A stretch of DNA of 64,000 bases from JAUWGC01 sp963753055 (GCA_963753055.1 CAVWAP010000005.1:23105-87104), one strand, 5' to 3'; counted from the first letter of the stretch, positions 44,135-52,855 are shown. The notes: generated from the sequence alone by a model not told the origin. Numbers and translations: made by a program.

Positions 44135-44989
44135 TTAATGAAAGGATGATCTGCTTCTTTTTTTCCAGAATTGTATCAGCAAAAATCCAAATATCATCCC
44201 GCCAAGGTGGGCAAAGTGTGCCACATTACTTCCTGAATCACTAAATCCCATATACAATTCCAGGGCGCCATACACAATCACGAAATACTTGGCCTTGATA
44301 GGTATGGCAAAATAAATATATATTAGAGAGTTTGGAAAAAGCATTCCAAATGCAAGCAGGATCCCAAAGACTGCACCGCTTGCTCCGATCACAACAGGTG
44401 CATTCAGGAAGTCAATGCGGTATTGCTCAACGAAGTCAACTCCTAGTTGTAAGGCCTGTTGCGGATTACTGTAAATCAGGTCATTGTATTGCATCCTGAA
44501 AGCTTCAAAATTGTTTTGAATATCGTAGGATACAACTTTAAAAATATCAGGATTATCCAGGACGGATCTCAGGCCCTCCACCGTGGGCAAGGCAAGAAAT
44601 TGATCTATTGTTGCTATAACAGGCCTTGCATCAACAAAGTAATATACCAGGTAATGTATCATCGATGCACCAATGCCAGTAATAAGGTAATAGACCAAAA
44701 ACCTCTTAGGGCCCCAGGCATTCTCCAGTACATTACCGAACATCCAAAGGGCAAACATATTAAATAAGACATGCGTAAAACTTCCATGCATAAACATGTA
44801 AGTGATGATCTGGTATGGCTGGAATTTCTCGGATGCAAAGTAGTGTAATCCCAGTATGTCAGCCAGGTCAAAAGAACTGCTGAATGCTATTGTAGCCAGG
44901 AAGAATAACCCGTTGATGATCAACAGGTTTTTTACTACCGGTGGTAATATGCGGAAGCCTCTCGGCCTGAATTGCTGATCTGAATACAT
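44135..44989 (-). CDS. rhomboid-family intramembrane serine protease (second)
   Basis: A 284-residue rhomboid. Catalytic Ser in GASGAVFGILLAF, catalytic His in VAHFAHLGGMIFGF; the YMFMHGSFTHVLFNMFALWMFG segment is the TM2 His/Asn region. It contains an insertion of about 60 residues before the catalytic Ser. It is 69 nt upstream of the other rhomboid gene and 13 nt downstream of mutL; a mutL-rhomboid-rhomboid order is common in this phylum. Confidence 0.93.
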   Translation of the reverse strand: MYSDQQFRPRGFRILPPVVKNLLIINGLFFLATIAFSSSFDLADILGLHYFASEKFQPYQIITYMFMHGSFTHVLFNMFALWMFGNVLENAWGPKRFLVYYLITGIGASMIHYLVYYFVDARPVIATIDQFLALPTVEGLRSVLDNPDIFKVVSYDIQNNFEAFRMQYNDLIYSNPQQALQLGVDFVEQYRIDFLNAPVVIGASGAVFGILLAFGMLFPNSLIYIYFAIPIKAKYFVIVYGALELYMGFSDSGSNVAHFAHLGGMIFGFLLIQFWKKRSRSSFH

Positions 44990-45002
44990 TAATGCTCAAT
45001 GC

Positions 45003-46835
45003 TTACTTAAACAATTTTTCAATTTCATCAATGGTGATTATTGCGATTATCCGTTTACCGCTCGGTGAAACATCATGTACCTTGCACGCAAACAGGTCAT
45101 CGATCAACCTTTCCATTTCTTCATACTTCAATGATTTTCCTTTTCTAATCGCCATGTTGATTGCCATCGACCTGGCCAGGTTGATATTGCTATCAAGGTT
45201 TAGGATTACCAGGTTGCGTTTGTAGCTCTCCAGCATGTTTTCCAAAAGTTCCTGGACATCCCTGCTTGGTATCTCAGATGGCGTACCATTAACAATGAAC
45301 GTATTTCGGCCTAAATGGTTTATTTCAAACCCCAGGATTATCAGATCATCCTTGATCTCCTTGATGATTTCAGCGTCACTGGGTGCAAAAGTAACACTTT
45401 GAGGGAAAAGCTCTTGCTGAGAGATTGATTGTCTTGTGTTAAGCAATTCAATATAACGCTCATATAATATTCTCTCATGTGCATTTTCCTGGTTTATTAG
45501 CATAAGTCCATCTTCTTTCTTTGTCAGAATGAACTGGTTTTTGACCTGGAAAATGATTTTGGACTCAGCACCCTCAGTAATTGCTTGTTCCAATCCTGCC
45601 AGCTGCTGCTGTTCAACTAATTCTTTATGGTCCCCAGGAAAAGGTGCCTCGTATAAGCGCTCCCAATGCTCTATCTGATCTTTTTGGGGCTTGCGCTTCT
45701 GACTGAAGCTGGCATATAGGTCATTATCAAATGGATTGTAATCAGATTCTTCCCTGTAAAATGGATTCTTGATCGGCTGGCCACTCTTAAGTGGCTTAAC
45801 ATCCACACTTTGCTCTGTATCAAAGTCGATCGTAGGCGTAATATTAAATTTGCCGAGGGAATGCTTGATAGCGGATCTGAGGGTGGCATAGATAATCTGG
45901 TTATTCTGAAAATTCACCTCAGTTTTAGTGGGGTGGATGTTAATGTCAATGGATTTAGGGTCCATCTCCAAAAAGATAAAATATGTCGGATGAGATTCTT
46001 TAGGCAATAATTCCTGAAAAGCGTTGTCAACTGAGTGATGCAGGTAGGCATGCTTGATGAAGCGCTGGTTTGCGAAGAAATATTGCTCACCCCTGGTCTT
46101 TTTCGCAAATTCAGGTTTTCCAATGTACCCTGTAATTTCAACTTCCCTGGTCATATGCTCAACAGGAATAAGCCTTTCCTTGTAAGCTGATCCAAAAATG
46201 GAGACAATCCTTTCCTTCAAAGTCCCACTTTTTAGCTGGAAGAGGGTTTTTGTGTTATGCTGCAAAGTGAAGCTTATCTTGGGGTGAACCAGGACTACTC
46301 TGTTAAACTCTTCAAGGATATGGCGCAGTTCTGCAGAATCTGATTTGAGGAAATTTCTTCTGGCCGGGACATTAAAAAACAAGTTTTTAACTGCAATGCT
46401 GGTTCCATTTGCGCAACTGGTTTCAGATTGATTCTTAACCTTGGATCCTTCTACCACGATGGATGTTCCCAGTTCATCCTCCTTGCGTTTGGTTTTCATT
46501 TCAACCTGTGAAATAGCAGCAATGGAAGCCAGTGCTTCACCCCTGAAACCAAGTGTCCGAATAGCAAACAAGTCATTTGCCTTATGTATCTTTGAAGTAG
46601 CATGCCTTTCGAAACATAATTTGGCATCGTTTGGCGACATTCCACATCCATTGTCAGATACCTGGATCAGTGTTTTCCCGGCATCCTTCACCCATATCTT
46701 AATATCTGAAGCTCCTGCATCTACCGCATTTTCAAGCATTTCCTTCAGGGCTGAAGCCGGACGCTGAATAACTTCACCGGCTGCAATCTGATTGGCAACA
46801 GCATCCGGTAGCAGACGGATTATATCAGATTTCAT
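45003..46835 (-). CDS. mutL: DNA mismatch repair protein MutL
   Basis: A 610-residue MutL. The GHKL ATPase part has IAAGEVIQRPASALKEML, DAGASDIKI, DNGCGM and GFRGEALASIAA. The C-terminal domain has NQENAHERILYERY where nuclease-type MutL proteins have DQHAxxE(x4)E, and SPSGKR near the C-terminal end where they have CPHGRP. The endonuclease site therefore looks absent, although MutH is not known from this phylum. It is preceded by a small membrane-protein gene (4-nt overlap) and followed by two rhomboids. Confidence 0.95.
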   Translation of the reverse strand: MKSDIIRLLPDAVANQIAAGEVIQRPASALKEMLENAVDAGASDIKIWVKDAGKTLIQVSDNGCGMSPNDAKLCFERHATSKIHKANDLFAIRTLGFRGEALASIAAISQVEMKTKRKEDELGTSIVVEGSKVKNQSETSCANGTSIAVKNLFFNVPARRNFLKSDSAELRHILEEFNRVVLVHPKISFTLQHNTKTLFQLKSGTLKERIVSIFGSAYKERLIPVEHMTREVEITGYIGKPEFAKKTRGEQYFFANQRFIKHAYLHHSVDNAFQELLPKESHPTYFIFLEMDPKSIDINIHPTKTEVNFQNNQIIYATLRSAIKHSLGKFNITPTIDFDTEQSVDVKPLKSGQPIKNPFYREESDYNPFDNDLYASFSQKRKPQKDQIEHWERLYEAPFPGDHKELVEQQQLAGLEQAITEGAESKIIFQVKNQFILTKKEDGLMLINQENAHERILYERYIELLNTRQSISQQELFPQSVTFAPSDAEIIKEIKDDLIILGFEINHLGRNTFIVNGTPSEIPSRDVQELLENMLESYKRNLVILNLDSNINLARSMAINMAIRKGKSLKYEEMERLIDDLFACKVHDVSPSGKRIIAIITIDEIEKLFK

Positions 46836-47146
46836 TTAACAAAATAAGATAAAAACTTATTTATAAAATCAGTGAAAAAAATGAAGTAGACCACGAACAG
46901 AGCAAAGGCCAGGTAAACCGCAAAGCGGATAAAATTAAATTTCTGGCCTTCGGCAGCCCTGTTTCTTCGCCAATTTCTATCAATTTCGAATTTCAGGTCC
47001 TCCTTAATCTCTTCATCACTCCTTTCTTTACCAGCTCTCTCAATCCTCTTTCTTCGCTTTTCCAACTCTTCTTTCTCCTCATCCCAATAAATTGGCTTGT
47101 AGTCAAATTGCCTTGGTTTAGGCCGCTTAAAAAAGACGATTCTCAT
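46832..47146 (-). CDS. small membrane protein upstream of mutL
   Basis: A 104-residue protein with a strongly charged N-terminal two-thirds (EEKEELEKRRKRIERAGKER) and one C-terminal membrane helix (FIRFAVYLAFALFVVYFIFF), i.e. a tail-anchored layout. The ATG at 47146 is preferred to an in-frame start 105 nt upstream because a perfect -7 element lies at 47162-47169 and another ATG between them runs into an immediate stop. It overlaps mutL by 4 nt. Function unknown. Confidence 0.75.
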   Translation of the reverse strand: MRIVFFKRPKPRQFDYKPIYWDEEKEELEKRRKRIERAGKERSDEEIKEDLKFEIDRNWRRNRAAEGQKFNFIRFAVYLAFALFVVYFIFFTDFINKFLSYFVK

Positions 47147-47161
47147 GACATGGCTTTTGTA

Positions 47162-47169
47162 CAAAAATA
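47162..47169 (-). promoter_or_regulatory. -7 promoter element of the mutL-rhomboid-uvrB run
   Basis: The minus strand reads TATTTTTG followed by T, matching TAnnTTTG, 16 nt before the ATG at 47146. Confidence 0.6.
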
Positions 47170-47182
47170 AGGATAAATTTCG

Positions 47183-47293
47183 TTGCTCACAGAAAAAGGA
47201 GCCATAGAGATAGTATATAACGATGAAAAGTACTGCATCGTTCCACAACACTCCATATTATTATTGGAAAGAGACGAAGCCCTGTTTGAATAA
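47183..47293 (+). CDS. possible 36-residue small protein
   Basis: A short frame starting at TTG and ending at TAA, translating to LLTEKGAIEIVYNDEKYCIV and ending LLLERDEALFE. Its composition looks protein-like rather than random, but the start is weak and an in-frame stop lies just upstream at 47174. It lies between the divergent mutL-run promoter and the DUF6580 gene. It may be a real small protein or the tail of a lost gene. Confidence 0.3.
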   Translation: MLTEKGAIEIVYNDEKYCIVPQHSILLLERDEALFE

Positions 47294-47301
47294 CTACAGG
47301 A

Positions 47302-47856
47302 TCAAGCTTTAGCAAGTACGGGGAACTTCTGCCTTGCAAGGTAGAAAGCGCCAAAAAATACTGTACTGTAAAAAGCGGTGCCTACTACTTCATTCAGAAA
47401 GAATGAAATCCCATAAGAACCATCATTAAAAAATGCGAGTCCTGCAAGATATGCCATTGATAATCCCTGGAAGTCTTGAGTATACAAAGGATTGGCTATC
47501 CAGGAAGCAAAATTGGTGATGATGAAAAATATAACGGAAGAGATAAGGGCTGTTCCTATAACTCTTCCAGCACTAATCTTGTTTCTGATAGAAAATCCGA
47601 TGGTGACTGTGATCGCGAAGGCGATATAAACTGCGATCATCGTATCATGAAAACCAATAATGAGGTCGCTGACGAAAAGGGCTGCTATTGGGATCAAATA
47701 TGCCAAAAACCTTCTTTCTAAATAAGCCCCGCCAAACAGAGCCATGGCTGCAATGGGAGTAAAGTTAGGCCAATGAGGTATCAATCGCATAAAAGCGCCG
47801 AAGAGAATGATGGTGACTATAAAGATGAATCTTGGTTTAATGGTTGTGTTTTTCAT
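47302..47856 (-). CDS. DUF6580-family membrane protein, possible transport substrate-binding subunit
   Basis: A 184-residue protein with five or six membrane helices. The pattern RLIPHWPNFTPIAAMALFGGAYL, FVSDLIIGFHDTM and NFASWIANPLYTQDFQGL matches DUF6580, which resembles the substrate-binding (S) subunits of ECF-type vitamin transporters. The start is set at 47856 (MKNTTIKPRF) because the 10 upstream codons are polar and unlike a membrane protein start. No ECF ATPase genes are near, and the substrate is unknown. Confidence 0.75.
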   Translation of the reverse strand: MKNTTIKPRFIFIVTIILFGAFMRLIPHWPNFTPIAAMALFGGAYLERRFLAYLIPIAALFVSDLIIGFHDTMIAVYIAFAITVTIGFSIRNKISAGRVIGTALISSVIFFIITNFASWIANPLYTQDFQGLSMAYLAGLAFFNDGSYGISFFLNEVVGTAFYSTVFFGAFYLARQKFPVLAKA

Positions 47857-47924
47857 TTTATCCCTGGGTTGGTTAACGCAAAGCAAATTTATAAAAATAA
47901 TTGCATCTCAAGGGGTGAAAATAT

Positions 47925-47932
47925 TAAATTTG
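47925..47932 (+). promoter_or_regulatory. -7 promoter element of the amidohydrolase gene
   Basis: TAAATTTG followed by C matches TAnnTTTG, 24 nt upstream of the ATG at 47956. It supports the short form of the gene. Confidence 0.6.
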
Positions 47933-47955
47933 CTAATAATCTAATGATTCACCTT

Positions 47956-49602
47956 ATGAGAAAACTTCAGATTGCAATATTTGTACCTATTCTTATTTTT
48001 ATCATATCATGTAAAACCATGAACAGACAAGCTGACCTGATTGTTCACCATGCCATCATCTATTCGGTCGATGAAGAATTGACTATGCATGAAGCGATGG
48101 CAATTAAAGACGGCCTGATCCTGGCCATTGGCTCTGATAAAAATATCCTCTCGCAGTATGATGCAGCAGAGACAATAGATTGTCAGGGGCAGCCTTTATT
48201 TCCAGGCTTTATCGATGCGCATTGTCATTTTTATAGCTATGGACTTGGGAAAATAACGAAAGCAGACCTAATGGGTACGAAATCTTTTGAAGAAATCCTT
48301 GAGATCTTAAAGAAGCATCATAAGGTTCATCCATCTGAATGGCTTGAAGGCAGGGGATGGGATCAAAATGATTGGGAGATAAAAGAATTTCCTTCTAAGG
48401 ACAAGCTCGACGAACTATTTCCAAATACTCCTGTGATCCTTACCCGCATTGATGGCCATGCTGCTCTTGTTAATAGTGAAGCCATGAAAAGAGCCGGCAT
48501 TACCGCTGAAACGAAAATGCAGGGTGGGGAAGTTAAACTATTTAAAGGTGAACCTACAGGTATACTGATAGATAATGTTATCGATTCAGTTACAGAATGC
48601 ATTCCTGATCCCGATGTGGAAATGCAATTAGCCGCATTACAGCTTGCAGAGAGGAATTGTTTTTCGGTTGGGCTTACTTCCGTGGTTGATGCAGGGCACG
48701 ATATTGAAAGGATTAAAGTGATTGATTCATTGGTGAAGGATAATGCCCTGAAGATGAGGATGAATATTTGGATCAGTCCCAATAAGGACAACTATGATGA
48801 GTTTATCAGCCAGGGTCCGTATAAGTCTAACAGACTCCATGTGAATGGTGTTAAGCTTTATGCTGATGGGGCGCTTGGTTCCAGGGGAGCCTGCATGCTG
48901 GAGCCATATAGTGATGATCCGGGAAACAGCGGCCTGATAATGTCCGACCTTGATTATTACCGTAACGTATGCCAAAAGGCGATCGATCATGGCTACCAGG
49001 TCAACACCCATGCTATTGGTGATTCAGCAATCAGGATGATATTGGATATATATGCTGAATACCTGAAAGGTCCTAATGACCTGCGATGGAGGATTGAGCA
49101 CAGCCAGATCGTGCATCCCGATGATTTTCAAAAGTATGCGGATTATTCAATTATTCCTTCCATACAGGCAACACATGCCACATCTGATATGTACTGGGCT
49201 GATGAAAGGGTTGGCACAGAAAGGATAAAAGGTGCTTATGCTTACAAGCAATTACTTGAAACTAACGGATGGTTGCCGAATGGTACCGACTTCCCTGTTG
49301 AGCAAATTAATCCTATGTATACCTTTTATGCATCTGTTTCCAGGAAAGACCTGCAAGGGTATCCGAAAGGTGGTTTCCAGATGGAAAATGCATTGAGCAG
49401 GGAAGAAACCTTGAAATCCATGACTATCTGGGCTGCCAAAGGAAGCTTTGAAGAATATGAAAAAGGTAGCCTTGAACCTGGCAAATATGCTGACTTCGTA
49501 ATTCTTGATCAGGATATTATGAAGATAAGAGAGCGTGAGATCCCAAGTACGAAAGTCGTAATGACATTTGTGGGAGGGGAGATGGTTTACGCTGCGAAGT
49601 GA
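47956..49602 (+). CDS. YtcJ-type amidohydrolase lipoprotein
   Basis: A 548-residue metal-dependent hydrolase of the amidohydrolase 3/YtcJ family. A lipoprotein signal (IAIFVPILIFIISC) anchors it in the envelope. Metal ligands are in FIDAHCHFY, HAIGDSAIRM and RIEHSQIVHPDD, and the C-terminal NGTDFPVEQINPMY holds the last Asp. A start at 47956 is preferred because the promoter sits at 47925-47932; 47944 is the alternative, adding four residues. It stands alone and converges with the HD gene. Substrate unknown. Confidence 0.88.
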   Translation: MRKLQIAIFVPILIFIISCKTMNRQADLIVHHAIIYSVDEELTMHEAMAIKDGLILAIGSDKNILSQYDAAETIDCQGQPLFPGFIDAHCHFYSYGLGKITKADLMGTKSFEEILEILKKHHKVHPSEWLEGRGWDQNDWEIKEFPSKDKLDELFPNTPVILTRIDGHAALVNSEAMKRAGITAETKMQGGEVKLFKGEPTGILIDNVIDSVTECIPDPDVEMQLAALQLAERNCFSVGLTSVVDAGHDIERIKVIDSLVKDNALKMRMNIWISPNKDNYDEFISQGPYKSNRLHVNGVKLYADGALGSRGACMLEPYSDDPGNSGLIMSDLDYYRNVCQKAIDHGYQVNTHAIGDSAIRMILDIYAEYLKGPNDLRWRIEHSQIVHPDDFQKYADYSIIPSIQATHATSDMYWADERVGTERIKGAYAYKQLLETNGWLPNGTDFPVEQINPMYTFYASVSRKDLQGYPKGGFQMENALSREETLKSMTIWAAKGSFEEYEKGSLEPGKYADFVILDQDIMKIREREIPSTKVVMTFVGGEMVYAAK

Positions 49603-49613
49603 TAAGGTGATTT

Positions 49614-49703
49614 GTTATAGGTTATAAGTTATATGTTATAAGTTATAAGTTATAAGTTACAGGTTACAGGTTGCAGGTCACAGATCACAGGTCACAGGTC
49701 ACT
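49614..49703. repeat. 7-bp-period array with gradual unit drift (GTTATAA to GTCACAG)
   Basis: Thirteen or so contiguous 7-bp units change stepwise along the array on the plus strand: GTTATAG, GTTATAA, GTTATAT, GTTATAA, GTTATAA, GTTATAA, GTTACAG, GTTACAG, GTTGCAG, GTCACAG, ATCACAG, GTCACAG, GTCACAG, GTCACTC. It fills the convergent gap, and the HD gene stop codon (TGA, minus strand) is part of the last unit. Confidence 0.93.
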
Positions 49704-50265
49704 CATAAATATATTCTGTCCCAAACTCCTTCATCATTGAGCGAAACGCTTTTACTTTGTGCTTGCCGTACTTTGTAAGTTTATTGAGAATCTTTTCTGT
49801 TGGCTTGGGCACTTCCATGTGCTTGCTGTTTTTAGAGAAGAATTTATCAGCGTAGCAAATGATTCTTTCTTCAACGGTAATGGGGACCATATTGCGCAGT
49901 GGAATAGGGAAATTGCTTTCGATAATATCCTCTTTCGTAATACCAACACCAATATGCCTTTCACAAACAGGGGCAATAACAGTAAGTCCTTCATACTCAA
50001 GTATTTCACGACCAATATAGCCATGGCAGATGTAGGGAAGGTCACCATGGCAACCAATATCAGGTGCGTTGGTCCTGAAAATGCCTATGTCGTGAAGCAT
50101 GGAAGCCAGCTCAATGATCTCCAGGTCCGGATCAAGGCGCTTATTATGCTCAGCGATCCTCAATGCCAGATTTGTTACAGACAGGCTGTGCTGGTAAAGG
50201 ATCTTGTATGCACTGCTATCCTCCGGATAATATTTTTTTAAGATGGTTTCAGCCAGTTTAATCAT
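49699..50265 (-). CDS. HD-domain phosphohydrolase
   Basis: A 188-residue HD-superfamily protein. Metal ligands: His in YQHSLSV, HD in ASMLHDIGI, His residues in CHGDLPYICHG and in ICYADKF (Asp). Small stand-alone HD enzymes act on nucleotides or nucleotide second messengers; the substrate cannot be read. It overlaps the DUF190 gene by 8 nt. Its stop codon lies in the drifting 7-bp array. Confidence 0.88.
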   Translation of the reverse strand: MIKLAETILKKYYPEDSSAYKILYQHSLSVTNLALRIAEHNKRLDPDLEIIELASMLHDIGIFRTNAPDIGCHGDLPYICHGYIGREILEYEGLTVIAPVCERHIGVGITKEDIIESNFPIPLRNMVPITVEERIICYADKFFSKNSKHMEVPKPTEKILNKLTKYGKHKVKAFRSMMKEFGTEYIYE

Positions 50266-50590
50266 GCCTGTATTTTATAACCCTTACATTTTCCATGGTA
50301 ATCAATCCTTCCTTAACAATCTCATCGAGATATGGGATCAGTTGATTAATCTTCTCCTCTTTGTCAACGATCTCAATTACTACCGGCAGGTGATCTGATA
50401 GTCTTAATATTTTCGTTGTATGGATCTTACTGTCGGCACCAAAGCCCATCATCCCCTTAGTAACTGTGGCCCCGGCAAGGTTAAGTTCCCTTGCTTTCAT
50501 AACAATCCTTTCGTATGTCAGCGTTCCTTTGTGATGATCGTTTTCATCAACAAATATTCTCAGTAGCACGCCTTGTTCCGGTATCTTCAT
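50258..50590 (-). CDS. DUF190-family PII-like protein
   Basis: A 110-residue protein with the DUF190 pattern VLLRIFVDENDHHKG, LAGATVTKGMMGFG and LPVVIEIVDKEEKI. The fold is PII-like (ferredoxin-like trimer). Members often pair with CrcB fluoride exporters or CBS proteins; none is adjacent here. It is the first gene of a two-gene unit with the HD protein (8-nt overlap), so the two may be functionally linked. Confidence 0.85.
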   Translation of the reverse strand: MKIPEQGVLLRIFVDENDHHKGTLTYERIVMKARELNLAGATVTKGMMGFGADSKIHTTKILRLSDHLPVVIEIVDKEEKINQLIPYLDEIVKEGLITMENVRVIKYRHD

Positions 50591-50641
50591 GATATTAAAA
50601 AATTCAGATCACAAAAATACTAATTTGATGATTGGAACAGG

Positions 50642-51202
50642 TTAGAATGTGAATCCAAACCTGAAATTAAAGATCAGGGCGAACTTGCTGGCCTGGGGAT
50701 CCTTGGTGTACTGATAGCCACCACCAAGTTCAAAGGCAAAATGGAAGAATCCTCCCCAGTTCCTTTGCATACCCCAGGTGGGGCCAAAAACAAATGCCGA
50801 GTATGTGTTTTGAGTTGTAAAGGCATAATCAGCACTAAGGCTTAAGAAATTACCGGCAAATTTCTCAGTCGGTTTGCCTAGCTTTTCACGCTTAATCATG
50901 TTGTAATATACGCGGTATGCCATTCTTGTCCTTGGAACGATCCTCATTTTAATAGGACCACCTTCATATTCCTGGACCCAGTATGTACCAGGCCGAAATT
51001 CACCAAGAATAGTATTTGTAGTTTTTTGCTTTGAAATCAATCCTTCGATTTCAAATGAGGGTGAAAGGAAATTCAATCTGAATACCAGAAATTCACTGAG
51101 CTTCTTCTTCTGGTTCCCGGTATCGATTGTTTCTTGAGCTATGAGCGGAACTTGCATGATCCCAACCATGATGGCAATCAAAACGAGTATTCTTGTTTTC
51201 AT
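50642..51202 (-). CDS. hypothetical outer-membrane-type protein
   Basis: A 186-residue exported protein (signal peptide ILVLIAIMVGIMQVPLIAQ, cleavage near AQE). The mature part alternates short beta-strands ending in a C-terminal aromatic residue (FNFRFGFTF), the pattern of a small outer-membrane barrel. No family recognised. It is divergent from the reductive-dehalogenase-like gene. Confidence 0.65.
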   Translation of the reverse strand: MKTRILVLIAIMVGIMQVPLIAQETIDTGNQKKKLSEFLVFRLNFLSPSFEIEGLISKQKTTNTILGEFRPGTYWVQEYEGGPIKMRIVPRTRMAYRVYYNMIKREKLGKPTEKFAGNFLSLSADYAFTTQNTYSAFVFGPTWGMQRNWGGFFHFAFELGGGYQYTKDPQASKFALIFNFRFGFTF

Positions 51203-51389
51203 AATTATTTGATTTTGGTAAGTACTTACGGAAATAAATCTAAAATTGTGCCATATTTGTAAGTATAATAGTATCAGCGTTATATATGTATATAGATGTA
51301 AGTATATGAAATAAACTCAATACGAAGGCGGACAGGATTGTGCAGATTTGGACATTCAGTAACCAGTAACCAGAAATCTCAGATATTGC

Positions 51390-51397
51390 TATATTTG
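51390..51397 (+). promoter_or_regulatory. -7 promoter element of the RdhA-like gene
   Basis: TATATTTG followed by C matches TAnnTTTG. The transcript would start near 51404, so its leader consists almost entirely of the array at 51408-51492. Confidence 0.55.
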
Positions 51398-51407
51398 CTT
51401 AAAACTT

Positions 51408-51492
51408 AATACTAAATACTTAATACTTAATACTTAATACTTAATACTTAATACTTAATACTTAATACTTAATACTAAATACTTAATACTAA
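51408..51492. repeat. 7-bp-period array, unit ACTTAAT, in a gene leader
   Basis: About 12 units ACTTAAT, with occasional ACTAAAT, run from 51414 to 51492 directly before the TTG start of the RdhA-like gene. Related shorter units (CAGTAAC twice) occur at 51357-51370, upstream of the promoter. Confidence 0.92.
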
Positions 51493-51496
51493 TCTC

Positions 51497-52855
51497 TTGA
51501 ATTATCTAACTGCAGCCATTGGCCTCATTATTCTCCTGGCATTCCTATATGCAGCGGTGGTATCTATTTTTGAACACGAGTACAGGGCTGCAAAGATGTC
51601 TGTCTTATTTGCTGTATTATTATCTGCGCCATTCTTTGTGGCTGGGCTGATCGCATTTCCTTATCAAAATATTATCTCCTGGGTGCTGATAGGGATTGTT
51701 CTCATATCCATTCTTATCCTTTTCATCCCTACAGGTACCGGAGGGATAGCCGGGGGAGTTCCCATCCCAAAAAACAAGATCGATGAACGGGATATTATGT
51801 TTTCCAGGCTACGGTATACGCCTGGCACAGATCGATATGAAGATTACTATAATCAACATCCTGAATACAAAATACTTGATGATCAATGGAGAGAAAAGCC
51901 AGGCCTGCTTAAGAAAGGGGCAGTTTATTATGATCCTGTTCAGTTCTCTGCCTCAGATGCGAATTTTACAGCGGTTGAATGCTTTCACCAGATTGTTGAT
52001 GGTGAAGTAAACTCCGAGCAGACAAAAAGTGATCCAGGCGATATTACAAACTTTATCAAGCGATGGGCGAAAAAGCAAGGAGCTATTGATGTCGGATTTA
52101 CAATTTTAAAAGATTATCATAAATACACCCATGTTGGCAGGGGAGAAGAATATGGCGAGGAAGTATCATTGGATCATAAATATGCCATCGCCATGACGGT
52201 GGAGATGGATAAGTTTATGATGGACAGTGCACCATTGGGGCCGGCAGTCATGGAATCTTCGGAGCAATACCTGAAGGCCGGAACCATTGCAATCCAGGTA
52301 GCCCAATTCATCAGAAACCTGGGCTATCCTGCCCGCGCCCATATCGATGGCAACTACCGGGTAGTTTGTCCATTGGTAGCAAGGGATGCTGGACTTGGTG
52401 AGATTGGAAGGATGGGGTTGTTAATGACGCCGATGCTGGGACCCAGGGTACGAATCGCTGTTGTCACTACAGATCTACCACTGAAGATTAACGTGGCAAA
52501 GTCAGATAAAACCATTCCTGACTTTTGCCGGATCTGTAAGAAGTGCGCGGATGTTTGTCCCAGCCAGGCCATACCATTTGATGACCGGAAGGATATTGAA
52601 GGCGTAAAGCGGTGGCAGATCAATTCCGAAAAGTGTTTCCATTACTGGTGCATCTCCGGAACCGACTGCGGCCAATGCATGACCGTATGCCCGTATTCTC
52701 ATCCTGATAATCTCCTTCACAACTTTATTCGTTTTGGTGTCAGAAACTCCTTTGTATTCAGAAGATTTGCTTTGATTTTGGATAATCTGTTTTACGGAAG
52801 GAAACCCTTGTCTAAGCCAATACAGAAGTGGTTATGTGTGAAGAGTGAAGGGTGA
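51497..52855 (+). CDS. membrane-anchored reductive-dehalogenase-like iron-sulfur protein
   Basis: A 452-residue protein with three N-terminal membrane helices (about 3-20, 33-53, 60-80), a cytosolic or periplasmic middle part, and two C-terminal [4Fe-4S] motifs: CRICKKCADVCPSQAIPF and CFHYWCISGTDCGQCMTVCP. The spacing and context are those of the RdhA family (corrinoid-dependent reductive dehalogenases, and the related QueG). The twin-arginine signal of true RdhA is absent and no RdhB gene is adjacent. Start is TTG at 51497 with promoter TATATTTG at 51390. The stop codon lies in a short 7-bp array. Confidence 0.7.
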   Translation: MNYLTAAIGLIILLAFLYAAVVSIFEHEYRAAKMSVLFAVLLSAPFFVAGLIAFPYQNIISWVLIGIVLISILILFIPTGTGGIAGGVPIPKNKIDERDIMFSRLRYTPGTDRYEDYYNQHPEYKILDDQWREKPGLLKKGAVYYDPVQFSASDANFTAVECFHQIVDGEVNSEQTKSDPGDITNFIKRWAKKQGAIDVGFTILKDYHKYTHVGRGEEYGEEVSLDHKYAIAMTVEMDKFMMDSAPLGPAVMESSEQYLKAGTIAIQVAQFIRNLGYPARAHIDGNYRVVCPLVARDAGLGEIGRMGLLMTPMLGPRVRIAVVTTDLPLKINVAKSDKTIPDFCRICKKCADVCPSQAIPFDDRKDIEGVKRWQINSEKCFHYWCISGTDCGQCMTVCPYSHPDNLLHNFIRFGVRNSFVFRRFALILDNLFYGRKPLSKPIQKWLCVKSEG

